Of a DNA stretch of 64,000 nt, positions 35,809-47,455 are shown in pieces. The notes under the pieces are model-generated. The model did no database searches. It was not told the DNA's origin and was given only the letters and a program-made list of their open reading frames with translations. The stretch is from NCBI GenBank assembly GCA_027946555.1, contig JAPEVC010000005.1, positions 186,001-250,000 of the forward strand, read 5' to 3'. The translations under genes were made by a program, and so were the position numbers. Positions within the stretch are counted from its first letter, which is position 1. Each line of letters opens with the position of its first letter. Source of the DNA: Gnomoniopsis sp. IMI 355080 (lineage: Eukaryota; Ascomycota; Sordariomycetes; Diaporthales; Gnomoniaceae).

Positions 35809-37547
35809 ATGCACTGGCAACTCGATCAGAAGCTGCCAAGTTGGGCACCGCCCCAACCTCACCTGACACCTCTCAAGATATTAGCCAGCTTGCCTGTCCT
35901 TGTACGCAGAAAACCCCGGAGGTCTTCATGCACTTATAACTGACGAGTAACATCACAGATTTGCATCGTCATACTTATTCGTGCGATCTACCTTCTGTAT
36001 TTCCACCCACTGAGCACCTATCCTGGTCCCAGATTCTGGGCCATTTGCCGCATTCCATGGATCCGTTACAGTCTTCGTGGCGAGCTGGCCTTCGAAATAC
36101 GTGAATTGCATCGTCAGTACGGGCCCGTGGTCCGTATAGCTCCGGATGAGCTTTCCTACACAAGTTCTACGGCCTGGAGAAAGATTTACGGACAGAAGAC
36201 GCCAGAATTTGAGAAATGCTTGGATGGCCGCGGCATCGCCCCAAGAAGTCTCGAAGGTGTCAAGGGTATCATCAACGAGGATCAGGAGAGACACGCCAGG
36301 CTCAGACGAGCTATTTCCCCGGCTTTCTCGGAGAGAGCAATCAGGGAGCAAGAAGCCTTTTTGAAATTACACAGCGATAAGCTTGTGTCGTGTCTACGTA
36401 CAGACGCAAAGAAAGGTGAAGCGGTGGACATCCTGCGCTGGATACATTTAACAACTTTTGACATTATTAGCGACCTGGCCTTTGGTCAGCCGGCGGGATG
36501 TTTAGATAATGCGGATCAGCCATGGTTGCAGATTATGGGAGCGCGCACCAAGGCTATTGTGTGGCATCAATTTGAGATGACCTACAACATTGACCGAATT
36601 TTGTACAAGATTTGGCCCACGAGGTCCTCGGAAGCGCGCCGCAAGCATATTGAGCTGACGAGCGCCAAGGTGATGCGTCGAATCCGGCAGAAAGAGGATC
36701 AAAAGAACCGCAAAGACTTCATGAGCTACATCCTCGACAATGAGACAGAGCAAATGACGAGTCGTGATCTCATCATCATGGCATCTGCGTTCATCGTGGC
36801 CGGAAGCGGCACGGTAGGAGCGGCGATTTCAGGGATTATTTTCCATCTTTGTAGGAACCTCAAGACATATCATCTGCTTGTCGAGGAAATCCGGGGGCAC
36901 TTCTCACAGGAATCGGAAATTACGCTTCAGTCCACGGCAGAGCTGCGGTTTTTGAGAGCTGTAATTGAGGAGGGCCTCCGCGTGTATCCTCCGAGTCCTT
37001 CCACTTTGCCGCGCTTTGTTCCGGGGAACGGGGAGGTTATAGAGGGGGAATGGGTCCCTGGTGGTGTAAGTGGCCCTTAAATACATGACACCGGCGTGGT
37101 ATGGCTAACGGGTTATCTACCGTGCAGATCGCAGTTGGCGTGCATACTCTGTCTGCATGCCACTCGGAAACCAATTTCCGGCATGCTCGATCTTTCATTC
37201 CAGAACGCTGGTTCAAAGAGTCAGATCCTGAGTTCGCGAACGACGACAAAGCAGCTGCGCAGGTGTTTTCTTTTGGAGAGCGGAACTGCGTAGGAAAAAA
37301 GTCAGTGGTTGTCCAGAACTTCTTGTTTCTCCATCTGCGCGTTGAATCCTCGATTTTGCGAATTGTATGCTAATATCAGCGCTCAATTAGCCTTGCATAT
37401 TCCGAGATGCGAATGTTGCTGGCAAAGATTTTCTTCAATTTTGACATAGAGCTTGTGGACAACTCTGATGCTTGGTTCAACAACCACAAAACTTACTTGG
37501 TGTGGGAAAAACTACCTCTGATGGTCAAAATTCGTTCAAGGATGTAG
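35809..37547 (+). CDS. Cytochrome P450 monooxygenase, orphan (no gene cluster)
   Basis: Membrane-anchored haem monooxygenase; substrate unknown. Four exons (35809-35901, 35959-37065, 37128-37300, 37391-37547) fit in phase and give 509 residues, a normal length. The short first exon was found by splicing: it joins PLKILASLPVL to ICIVILIRAIYLLYFHPLS, completing the N-terminal anchor and the proline hinge YPGPRFWA. Haem motif FSFGERNCVG has its Cys at about 454, and the K-helix ExxR is EEGLR at about 368-371. In helix I the usual (A/G)Gx(E/D)T is AGSGT, so the acidic member of the acid-alcohol pair is Gly. The neighbours are a proteasome subunit and a BTB protein, with no synthase nearby, so there is no sign of a secondary-metabolite cluster. 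The class resembles mould P450s of the CYP58/65 type, but I cannot place it surely. Confidence 0.92.
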
Positions 37548-38498
37548 ATGACTATGGGTCAACCTCAAGGGCAGACCTTTTGAAAAGGGGGGGAGAATGC
37601 TCCAACGATGAGGGTAAAGCTCATAGCAATAACTCAAATTAATGAGAATAAACCGTTCAAGTCAAAACTAGGTCCACGTCTGCACTGACAGGCTGAAAGC
37701 ACATATGCGGTATGAGCTGTTGCACTTTGTAATGAGAATAGATGATATGTAGCGTACCTAAGTACGCATGTTAGGTACATGAGCTGATTCAGATACCCAC
37801 GAGCATACGAGCGCTGCTACATTCTGCAATTTATTTATAGTACGTGCGCGGAATGAAGTCGTTACTCAGCACCTTGATTATGTAACAACGTCAAGCCATC
37901 TTCGCGATGTTTCGAGCTTCATCGTGGAACTCTCGAAATTCTCGGACTGTAGCTGTTCATCAAAAAACAATCGTGTCAGCAAAAATAGAGAGATCTTGTT
38001 GATACGCCACAAACTCGGCTGATCCGCGTTGAATCTTCAGATTGGTCAACTGATCCGCGTCCTTCGACTAGAGCATGTCTGCAGTCATCACCAATGGTCT
38101 CAAAGGTCACTATCATTTGGCTAGTCACCAGACATGAAGGCTCGATTATTATGTTATGCCTTTCAAATTCATGTCTAAGGGCGATTCTCTATCCCATCCG
38201 ACAACATCCGACATAAACGTCAACTGCTGTATACAGAAACAGCACATACAGTACTCGGCTATCTCTTGTCATGGTCCATACTTACTACATCACCGCAATC
38301 CAACCAGAAAATCCACACGCCATGCTTCTCGTATCAGAAAGACATCGAATTTGGTCCGTATTGAGATGTTCTTCCCCTTCGCTGCTCCGCGTCGATTTGC
38401 TTGCCCGCAGCCGCAACTACCTTTTCCTTTGGGTTTAAAGGAGACAACTCAGTGGAAAATGGAAGGTGATCATCAAGTGATGGCTACGATCAAGGCCC
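37548..38498. other. 0.95-kb convergent region, P450 / BTB gene
   Basis: 3' ends of two convergent genes. A near-palindrome GTACCTAAGTAC lies at about 37754. The plus-strand frame at 38156-38566 runs into the antisense of the BTB gene and is not supported. Confidence 0.5.
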
Positions 38499-40352
38499 TC
38501 AAGCCTTTTTCTTCTTGTTTTTGCGGTTGGCATGAGCAGCAGTCGGCGTACTCGCCACCTCAATAACAGCCTCTGAAGAAAGCATTTGTTTGAACATTGA
38601 AGCACGAGGAGTGGCTGCTTCCTTGGAAAGATCTTCGTCTTTCTCGTATTTCTCGTGAGTGAAACTCAAGTTGCCAGCTGGAGGGCGCGGGGTAGCCTGC
38701 TCGTCGACAAGTGCGTCATTAGATCCGTCAAATCCCATAGTGAGCTCCGCCATCCGGCAGGTAGGTGAGTCCAATGGATCAACAGACGAAGCAGCAGCGC
38801 TATCAGATGAGGACTCTCCAATGACGGAGGTAGCAGTGGAAGCGGTCGAACAAGAGGAGCCCTCGGTGATAGATGGAGCGACAGAGTCAATGGCAGACGG
38901 TTCTCCAAAGACAGACGGTGGGGCAGAATAGGCGGCTTTCGAAGAAAATTCACTGGCTGGCTCACCGGTGGAGGTCTCTGCGAAGTAAAATGGCCCGTCA
39001 GGCAACCATGGGAGAACTGGGCTGAGTTGATGTCCCCGAGCAACCTGCGAGAGCTGCGGAGAGACAGGCAGTGACGTGGCTGTCTTGAGCGGGGGACGCA
39101 CGAAGAACGGCGGAGGAAAGACAGAATGCGATTGGTCTGAGACGTGAGCCTGCCTGCCAGCGCTTCCATGAGGATTGTTTGAGTCGGGAAAGAGCGGAGC
39201 CACAGGACTAGTGGAGTTGGCGGTGAATGGATCCTCGACGTCGGGGACCGACTGGACCAAGGCAGGCGACGACGCATCGCCAGGCGGGTTACTCTTGACT
39301 TTGCCAGTAGAAGCAGATGCCGACATTTGTGGGACAGACGTGATTTTTCCGCTAGGGTCGACAATCGGAATGGCCTTTGACTTCTTCTTTCCACCAGCAG
39401 GCGTGGGAGGAGCCGAAGCAGGTGCCTCAGGCGGACCCTCGACTTTCCGGTCAGGGAACATGAGGTCGTCCGAAGGCTGCCAACCCTCTCCGCGGTACTT
39501 CACCCATATGACGTCCAAGTTCTCGAAGCCGGCCAGGATAACGTCGTTTCTTTGGCACATACCAGCCTGGTATAGCCATCTATGATCTGCAACGACGCGC
39601 ACTCGCAGCATCCCCCACCACTCTTGGTAGGTATCCCAGCGTTGGCTCTGAAGAATCAGCGGAAAGCACACCGCCATCAGCTTACCCACGACGATTCGAA
39701 GGGCACGGATCCGCCACTGGTCGGGCTCGTCGTACATGATGAGCAGCGCTCGGCGAATGGAACTCTCGAATTCATCGATGTTGACGAGACGCAAGATCTG
39801 CACTGTTTCTTGAACCAGCTCGGTCGTGTCGTCGATCTGGTCTATCGCCTGGTCCATCATGGGTCGGCAGAGACAGGCAGTGCCGGCGAGGAAGTGAACA
39901 GTGTTGAGTACCAGGGACTCCATATTCAGGGGGTTGTCGGGCTCATAGGCACCTCCCTCAAAGTCTGTGTCCCGGATTGTGAGCTTCTCATACTTCAGTA
40001 CGCAGGAACAAAAGCCTTACCCTCTAGGTACATGTACTGGAGAACAGCTCCCAGCTGTCCAGCATCCCAGTTCGACAAGTCCCACTCCACCGCTGAGCCC
40101 TGGTGAGAAAGTCAGTAGGTTTTCTTGTGTACGAACAGTCCAGTGACTTACATCCTTCGCCTCTGGCGGCATGTACTTCTCCATCCACTCTGACATATCC
40201 ACAAGGATATCGCGGTGTACCTTCCAGTACACCTCACGTCCGCCGCGAGGACGACAACGAATAATGAGATCGGCGCCTTCGGGGTTGTTCCAGAGACTGC
40301 GATTGTAGAGTACCATGTTAGTGGAAATATCTTTGGCATCGACGTGCTGCAT
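38499..40352 (-). CDS. BTB/POZ domain protein
   Basis: BTB domain protein, probably an adaptor for protein-protein binding; partner unknown. Three exons (40352-40152, 40099-40021, 39964-38499) fit across introns of 52 and 56 bp and give 581 residues. The second intron ends at the CAG of GACACAG; only this acceptor keeps phase, reading YMYLEDFEGGAYEPDNP. The BTB fold covers about residues 20-180, with ADLIIRCRPRGGREVYWKVH, then WDLSNWDAGQLGAVLQYMYLE and FLAGTACL. A helical segment follows (about 180-270, with WGMLRVRVVADHRWLYQAGM), then a long low-complexity Ser/Pro tail. The protein ends in a basic run, KNKKKKA, like a nuclear or nucleolar signal. This layout is common among mould BTB proteins of unknown role. 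Confidence 0.88.
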
Positions 40353-40642
40353 GAGGGAGTTGATATGGTTGTGAGGGTATGCTCAAAAACGAAAGGATGG
40401 TGGGATTTCTGGATGTCAGGTTGGCCATGCAAGCTTGGGCGAAGGCAGGTTGGCCCACGACGCGTTCACAGCTTATAAGGAAATCCAAATGGGTGATTCA
40501 AAGACGGTCATTGCCAGGGTTGCAGACGCGTCATGATTCGGAGTCTTGGTGCGAGGCCTATGACAAAGAGCCCTCTCAATCAACTCAACCAGTCGTCGTC
40601 GATCTCTCATCTTGCTCTTGGAAACGCGCCATTCTAGGGTAC

Positions 40643-41205
40643 TTACGCTGCGTTAGGTCCCCATGACTCCAATTGCGACTCTGTCGGCGCAAACGATGGG
40701 TTCAGGGGGAAATCGCTGCTCTCCAACTGCTGTAGAGGAACCCACGAGGGCCCGGCCTCGCTGCTTCGGAAGGACAATGCCATCTCTTCTGCGGGTCGGT
40801 TGGTGACGGTGTCCTTGATGCGGGACTCGTCTGATGATTTTGCTGGACCTTTTGTTTCATGAGCGGAATTCAGCAGTTACAGAGACTGCATTTTCTGCAG
40901 TGCTTTATGGGCTGTCGATGGGGATGAAAAGGCTTACTATGGGTGCCCTTTATGACCGCTGCCCAACTCCGGCGCATGCAAGTCAGAGGCTTGTTGGTTT
41001 GACATAGCTCAGGATCGACATCATCCCCGTGATCCAAGGATGGGAAGGCCGATGGTGATGGTGGCGATGGAAGCGAGGGGCGACGAGGCGGTGATGGAGA
41101 GGCTGGAGAAGGCTCCCAGGCCAGAGATGCTGGGGACAGCTGTGCGTGGTTATGAGCAACTCTTCTAGCTCCTTTGACAACTTCTGAGTAACTGTTGCGA
41201 CTCAT
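40643..41205 (-). CDS. Doubtful small gene upstream of the BTB gene
   Basis: Two exons can be built: 41205-40938 and 40848-40643, separated by an 89-bp intron (GTAAGC donor, weak AAAAG acceptor), giving 157 residues. The phase is right and both exons stay open well beyond chance, but I recognise no domain. The middle is Pro/Ser-rich. Two short similar motifs stand out: SYSEVVKG (5-12) and SWAAVIKG (80-87). The chosen stop TAA overlaps a perfect donor (GC-GTAAGT at 40646), so a third exon to about 40480 is possible. It might instead be 5' sequence of the BTB transcript, but an in-frame TGA separates the two frames. Confidence 0.35.
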
Positions 41206-42122
41206 ATTGCAATAGACATGAATGATGAGCAATAGGACGGGACTTAGTTGCCAGCAAGATGATGGGTGGTGAGCAAGTTGCTGTGTAAGTATTTGGTGGT
41301 GGTGGATGGGAGGGTGGGGCAATGGAAGAACTGCAGTCCAATGTAGGATTGGTACTAGGAATTCAATATTCACCTTGTCTCGAATACAATTGCGAGTACA
41401 CGTGCTGCAAGTTATATACCTAGGCAAACCACCATTTGATTGAAAATGCAAAGTGAAGTGGATACCTCGACTTTTCTTTCAAGATGGGAAGCTCCAGATG
41501 TCCAAGTCTCTAAGAGCAGCATATAATTGTTTGCTACTTTGCTTCACCCACAAATAAACAATCGGGCTCATATTTCTGAGTCCCAAAAAAGTTACAAAGG
41601 ACTATCAAAAGCCCTTGGCAGTCTGGCAAGAATGCTAACAAGAAAGACACTTGGCGGCATTGTGGTATATGGACTCTCCGTATCAGGGCCAGTGATCAAG
41701 TGCTCAGAAAGACCGTTCAGGCCATCTTAAATTATGTTAATACTCTTGTTGCGCAATTGATAACTCGTCATGTATTAGTAGACTATCAGAAAGGTTACTA
41801 ACGCTCTTCTCAATGGCCCAGACAGATGCTTCATTCCTCGCTGTTGAATGTCCTCCAAAGTACCAATTTCAATTTCCAGCAAGAACAGCCGTAGTCAAGT
41901 GTTCGAGTACCATGTATCCAAATATACAGGGCAGACAAGCAGAATCTCATTCCAAATTCTCTACATTCTCTTCCATTAACATAGCCCGGGAGACCATGTA
42001 TCCATCTGTACCAAGATACGAATTCTGACATTCACAATCTAGGTCACCCAAAGATCCCTTCTGATGTACTGGATGTGAAATCTCGTAGCACCCATCTACC
42101 AAAAAGACTCCAGTAGAGCTGA

Positions 42123-42629
42123 TCACAAATCTTGGAGTCTTGAATCTCTTCTTTGGAAATCACTTCTCTGTCCCTCGTAAGAACATTGTGTGGAATGCAA
42201 GCCAGAAAAGATTCCCATGTTGAGGATTCCGAGTTGCACCAGCGTGGCCTGGAAGGGAATGAGATTCCACGATGTGGTAATGAAGAAGGTGGTAGATGAA
42301 TGAGGCAGCATAGGCAAAAATTCACTCAAGAAAATGAGTGCGTGGCGTTGGGCTGGTGCAATTATGTAAGAGAGCACAGAACCGGCTTCCAATACGATCC
42401 ATAGAGAGCTCATTATCATGGGAAGATGCTCCCTCTCAAGCCAAGGTGACATTGAATCAGGGGTGAGCAAGCCAGCAATGAACAATGAAGTTTCAATTAG
42501 TGACCCGAGAACGAAAACGATGGACATGGGGTTCAATGAAGAGTGTGGGGAGATCGTGGCTGAATGCCCTTGTGCTAGTTGTGAACTTTCTATGTTCTTA
42601 TGTCGAAGTATGGCAGCTTGTTTGGGCAA
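42123..42629 (-). CDS. Hypothetical membrane-protein-like open frame
   Basis: Single 168-codon frame with two clear hydrophobic stretches (SIVFVLGSLIETSLFIAGLL at about 36-55 and PMIMSSLWIVLEAGSVLSYI at about 70-90). No family is recognised, and the last 25 residues look non-biological. It may be one exon of a larger gene, a decayed gene or chance. Confidence 0.25.
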   Translation of the reverse strand: MPKQAAILRHKNIESSQLAQGHSATISPHSSLNPMSIVFVLGSLIETSLFIAGLLTPDSMSPWLEREHLPMIMSSLWIVLEAGSVLSYIIAPAQRHALIFLSEFLPMLPHSSTTFFITTSWNLIPFQATLVQLGILNMGIFSGLHSTQCSYEGQRSDFQRRDSRLQDL

Positions 42630-43588
42630 GTGTAAGAGGGGCTGTGTGGAGTAGTACTTGATAGCTTGATTGATAGAATGAGGACTTTGCAGCTGATATT
42701 AACTTACATATAATGATCTTGACTAAAAAATACTTTAATGCTAATATAGTGCTAAGAGTTGATCGAGTTGATTGGTAACGAATAACACCACGGCATGGAC
42801 CTTTCTTTTAAGACATAAGTAATTGAGTACCTCTGCAATATGGCACCTCCAGATGAAAGATTATCCATTTGACTTGACTTCACATAGCCTAGGCGAGTTG
42901 AGGAAGTCGCCAGCTTCTCAACTTGCCTGTCCTTTCTGGATGATAGTGATCACATGTTAATGCCCCGTGAAATTGCAATCAAGAATACTATTGCAATATA
43001 TAAATTTTTGGAAATACTTACTATTATCTTCAAAGTCCTTGGGAGGTTCTTGATGGCAAAGCCTTCAAGGATAGGGGCTCCTGGTTCTCTTCAGAGCTCC
43101 AGAGTCCACGGGCAAAGAGGCATGACCATACATAGTAAACTCAATTAGCTAGAACACAGGAGAAAATGAAGAAGAGATCCCATAAATTCAAAGCTTGGTG
43201 TAGGTCTGTAATCCTTCGATATGAGCACGCACATTTGCAACTGAAGGAGGCTCCTTGAATACCTAATGTCTGCCGTTGAGTCCTAGTCAAGCGTCTGAGT
43301 CCTCTTCATGCCAAGTAACCTAAAGACAGACAAAAGCTGACGAATTTCCTTCCTATGTGGCATAATAACTCTAGACACACCGAACAACCGCTACAAAACA
43401 CTGAACACCGGTGCTCTTCATCCCTTGCTTGCTTTGTGCACCACGGCAGGCTCCCGGCTCAGTATGCGGAAAGATTGGCGGTAGCGGCGCATCGCTTCGG
43501 CCTGCATACATATACGAGCTTACACACAGCAAGCCACGCGATCATCTGGTGGGGCTTCGTGAGGATATAATTTAGGTAATTTGGTCAA

Positions 43589-43594
43589 TATATA
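43589..43594 (+). promoter_or_regulatory. TATA box of the small secreted protein gene
   Basis: TATATA about 100 bp upstream of the ATG at 43694, followed by a pyrimidine-rich stretch near 43650-43690, a typical fungal core promoter. Confidence 0.5.
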
Positions 43595-43693
43595 GGAGGG
43601 GCCTGACCCCAGGTCGTACTCCAGGTGGTCGGTTGAATTTCCCTATGCTACTGGCTCTCTCACTTTAAAAAAAAACACTTTCCAGTCGTCACA

Positions 43694-44267
43694 ATGAGGC
43701 TTTCAACATCATCTCTGCTCTTTTTTAGCCTGTTCCACTGCATGGCCGTCGCCGAGGTAGAGACTCACAGAACCCGCGCCCAGCTACTCAAGGATAGCAT
43801 GCAACCGGACGTCATGGCCGCCCGTGACCTCGTCTCTCCAGGACCACCGTGAGCTTACCAGTGCATGAATATAGTCTCCTGAGCCCCAGAGATCTAATAC
43901 CATCCTAGATTCCTCTGCCAATACGGCGACCCACTTCATAACGCTTCGAAATGGGAGTATTTTGAGGAGTGTCTCGACGTCGACACATGTGAGGTGTCTT
44001 TTGGTGGCTACTCTGTAATAATTTGCCGTTCTCATTGTCCCATTATTCAGATATACCGGTCGGCTGACAGACTCATAGGTCCGCGGTCCCTGGTGCGGAA
44101 GCCCGCACGATAAAAGCAACCTATGCTGTGTTGAGTCACTCTGTGCTGCGCCGTATGACTCGACCTTATACGCGTGTGTTGATACGGAGAAGTGGCCATA
44201 CTGTAACGAAGTTGTTGGTGGGAAGGAATTGTGTCCAGGCCCGGATTCGGTGCGATGCTGCTCTTAG
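43694..44267 (+). CDS. Small secreted cysteine-rich protein (three exons), effector candidate
   Basis: Unrecognised secreted protein, visible only after splicing. Exons 43694-43848, 43909-44014 and 44079-44267 fit in phase and give 149 residues; the antisense strand carries longer meaningless frames. Intron 1 (60 bp) is GTGAGC...CCTAG. Intron 2 is read as GTAATA...CATAG (64 bp, with a CTGAC branch); a GTGTCT donor at 43994 would also keep frame and drop seven residues. Residues 1-20 are a signal peptide (MRLSTSSLLFFSLFHCMAVA). The mature part holds 12 cysteines, all within the last 97 residues, including WCGSPHDKSNLCC and the ending CPGPDSVRCCS. The C-P-G-P-(x)-CC ending recurs in small secreted and lysozyme-associated fungal proteins. 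A TATA box sits upstream. It could be an effector, antimicrobial protein or wall protein; sequence alone does not decide. Confidence 0.75.
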
Positions 44268-44920
44268 ACGTGGAGATTACCAAAGAGCAGTCGAGTAGCC
44301 TAGGGTAGCCCCTAGTCATATCGTTGTTATTTTTTCAGCTACACACACATGGCAATGGTCTACGGTCGAGGAACCTTGTGTACCTAGAGCACAAGTAGAT
44401 TGATTTTCCTGGTTAGGTGCCTATCTGGGTGGGTAGCTACCTACCTAAGGTATAGTGTAGAGGTTGGCAAAATGAACTACACGGACGTAACCCTGTGTGG
44501 ACGTTGACCGGTGGTTGTTAGCAGGGAGGGGTCCAGGGTAGAGGATACTATATAGAATCCGGTTTGATTACGTACACATCTCACCCGCTGAAGCACTGAC
44601 CTCCAGGGCGTTGTCGTGTCCCCACTTCGACCTGAACCTGGTGAAAGCTTATCGTTATCCCAACTTTTTTTTTTTTTCTCGACCTGGAACCGCCGCGCCA
44701 ACTGAAATTTCGAGGCAGGGTCGCAACACAGCTTCTGCCTTCTCTGCATCGTATCGCATCGTATCGCGCCGCAGTCGTCAATTTTTTCATCTCTTTCAAC
44801 TGTGTCTGTTGTTCTTCCGAGCGCAAACCTCACAGATTAATTGTCATTTCTCCTCTTTTATTGACTCTTTTTTGGCCGCAATCAGATACCAGTCTTTCTC
44901 AAAACACTACCACGATCAAG
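44268..44920. other. 0.65-kb spacer and FKBP promoter
   Basis: Contains CCTACCTAAGGTA-type sequence near 44439 and pyrimidine-rich tracts (44660-44690 and 44770-44900) leading to the FKBP start. No gene seen. Confidence 0.5.
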
Positions 44921-46647
44921 ATGCCTTACCAACCCATCGCCCTATACGGGCTCGAGGTTCCTCCTGGAGACTTCTTGGTCCCGGTCACCCAGGCCAGCCG
45001 TGTTACTGTATGTGCATACCCAGACTTTTACTTTAACCCAACTCTTGGAATTTCTATGCGCCAATGGCAATAACACGCTTCACGCAACACTTTGACCAAC
45101 TTGTTCCATTCCAAGCGCAACATCTAACAGCCACAGATTCGTCTTACCATGGCTGCCATCGATCCCACCGAGGAGGTCGAGGAGGAGGACGGCCAGCCCC
45201 CCCGCCGCCCTCGCTCCACCCTAAAGCTCATCAAACAGAACTACGACGACCAGGAGGATAATGACGAAGACGACTCTGACGACGAGTACCTGCGCGATCT
45301 TCTAATGAACGGCGACGACGAGGACGACTCTGAGGATGGTGATGATGACGAGGTAAACGGTGGCCCCAGCGATCCCTCCCGGTCCAAGAAGGCTCTGAAG
45401 GCTGCTCGTTTGCAAGAGCTGCTGGATGCCACTAAAGACGAGGACGAGTCCGATGAGGAGATGGCTGACGCTGAGCCTAAGAAGAAGAACGGTGCCAAGA
45501 CGCTCGCCAATGGCAAGGGCAAGGGAAAGGGAAAGGCTGCTGCCTCCAAGGAAGAGGACGAAGAAGAGGATGAGGAATCCGAATCCGATGACGACGAGGA
45601 CAACCTCCAGGGTCTCAACCTCCAGCACTACACCATCTGCACTCTCGATACCGAGGCTGTAAGCACAGGCCCCACTTCTTTGCGATGCGCAAGCTAATGA
45701 TCCCACAGCACTACCAGCAGCCACTCGACTTGACCGTTGGCGAGGGCGAGAAGGCCTTCTTCGTCAACACCGGCACTCACACTGTGTATGTCACTGGCAA
45801 CTACGTCATTGATGAGGCTAATGCCTCCGAGAGCGATGAGGACTCTGATGATGACGACGAATATGACCTTCCTCCCGGAATGGAGGACCTGATCGGCGAC
45901 GAATCTGAGGACGACGAGCTTGACAACATTGACGGTGTCGGTCGCGTTGAGGAGGTGGACACCGACGAGGAGGAGGCTCCCCAGCTAGTTCCAGCGAAGA
46001 AGGGCAACAACAAGCGCCCTGCCGCCGACGAGCCCGAAGGCCTTGATGAGCTTATCGCCAAGGATGAACCCAAGCTCAGCAAGAAGCAAGCCAAGAAGCT
46101 GAAGACCAACGAGGGCAAGGCTGTTGCCGCGGAGAAAGACACCCCCAAGTCTGAAAAGAAGGTACAGTTCGCTAAGAACTTGGAGCAAGGACCTACTCCT
46201 ACGGCCTCTCCCGCTGCTGACAAGGCGAAGCTGGGCGACAAGTCCAAGAAGCCCGCCATCCGAACTGAGAAGGGCGTCCAAATTGATGACCGCAAGGTTG
46301 GTACGGGCCGTACTGCTAAGCCTGGCGACAAGGTTGGCATGCGCTACATTGGCAAGCTCGAGAATGGCAAGGTCTTTGACTGTAAGTCATTACCGAAATT
46401 GCACACGTATTCAGGCATCGGATGCTAACAAGTTCACACAGCAAACAAGAAGGGACCACCCTTCTCCTTCAAGCTGGGTAAAGGCGAGGTCATTGAGGGC
46501 TGGGACATCGGCGTGAAGGGCATGGCCATCGGTGGCGAGCGCCGCCTCACCATTCCTCCCAGCAAAGCCTACGGCAGCAAGAGTATGGGTGGTATTCCCG
46601 GAAACAGCACCCTGATCTTCGATATTAAGCTTTTGGAGATCAAGTGA
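44921..46647 (+). CDS. FPR4: Nucleolar FKBP-type peptidyl-prolyl isomerase / histone chaperone (FPR3/FPR4)
   Basis: Prolyl isomerase with an N-terminal nucleoplasmin-like domain; yeast Fpr3/Fpr4 act on histones and rDNA chromatin. Four exons (44921-45007, 45137-45658, 45709-46381, 46442-46647) fit over introns of 129, 50 and 60 bp and give 495 residues. The short first exon encodes MPYQPIALYGLEVPPGDF, the conserved first strand of the nucleoplasmin-like domain, so 44921 is the start rather than the later ATG at 45149. Acidic Asp/Glu tracts and Lys-rich segments alternate in the middle (about 55-380). The FKBP domain covers about 385-495, with GDKVGMRYIGKLENGKVFD, the conserved VIEGWDIGVKGM, and the strand LIFDIKLLEI. 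All expected binding-pocket blocks are present. The symbol covers the Fpr3/Fpr4 pair; moulds usually have one copy. Confidence 0.94.
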
Positions 46648-47455
46648 GCGGTCATGGCCATTCAAGCTGCCATACCGCAATCTTGGCTCACTTTTGAGGG
46701 CTACTGCAACGCCATCTGAGCATCCGCTCCAGATAGGTCATCGTCGCACACCCTTTACATCGATTGAAGTAGTCATGTATGGTTGCTTTGGGGATTCCAT
46801 AATTTTAGCAACGGAGTCTTCTGACCTGCACGCAGTCTGCGAGGATCCGTCCGACTTTCGATACGAGGACTCGGGAAGCAGCTTCTGCTGGGAGGGATGA
46901 CGAGGTCTGCATTGCATCACATGGCGTATAAAATCAGGTTACAGGGATTTAGTGTTTTCTTTTACTGTCTCACCACACCAGGCTTGACTATTGCAGACAA
47001 ATACAGAACAAAGTACTTACGAAGTTACGAATATCCTGGAAGTCTTGCCTATCCTGATATAAGCGCCTAGGCCCTGCCAGGCATATCTCAGCACCTAGAA
47101 GGTCATTCAAACCAGGTGCTCCGTTTCAGAGGGAGGGTCTCGAGGAAAGAACGACACCGTGCTCTGCTGCCACTTTCTCTTCCGATCCCTCAAGAGGAAA
47201 ACTTGTCCAGACTCGAAGTCAAGAGCGACACGGGTACTGTTGACGCCAAGTCACGGTTGTGAGACCATCCGCTCGACTCCAGCTTTCTTGCATATTCTGT
47301 CATTTCCACATCACTCCTCCAGCCTCTCATCTTCAGGAGGCTGTTGTCTTGGAATTCTTTTCTTTCTTTTCCATTTTATACCATTGCTATTATCCGTGAG
47401 TATTTGCCATGAATGTCCACCTGTCAACTATCCCCATGGCTTCCTTTTGATCGAG
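46648..47455. other. 0.8-kb spacer and kinase 5' region
   Basis: Between the FKBP stop and the chosen kinase start. Pyrimidine-rich near 47300-47400, and it carries a short upstream frame just before the kinase ATG. Confidence 0.5.
47409..47450 (+). promoter_or_regulatory. Short upstream ORF ahead of the kinase
   Basis: ATG...TGA of 13 codons (MNVHLSTIPMASF) ending 5 bases before the kinase start codon at 47456. If the transcript begins upstream of it, most scanning ribosomes would meet this frame first, which could hold down kinase translation. Confidence 0.4.

Larger units (their letters stand above)
41206..43693. other. 2.5-kb spacer upstream of the small secreted protein gene
   Basis: AT-richer by eye than the flanking genes, with no recognised gene apart from one hydrophobic open frame listed separately. 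Its right end should hold the promoter of the secreted-protein gene. Confidence 0.45.

Noticed and set aside
35809..37547. P450 as part of a secondary-metabolite cluster
   Set aside because: Neighbours on both sides are housekeeping or adaptor genes; no synthase, transporter or cluster regulator is present.
43784..44319. Minus-strand frames over the small secreted protein gene
   Set aside because: The spliced plus-strand reading has signal peptide, phase-matched introns and a cysteine pattern; the minus frames have none.
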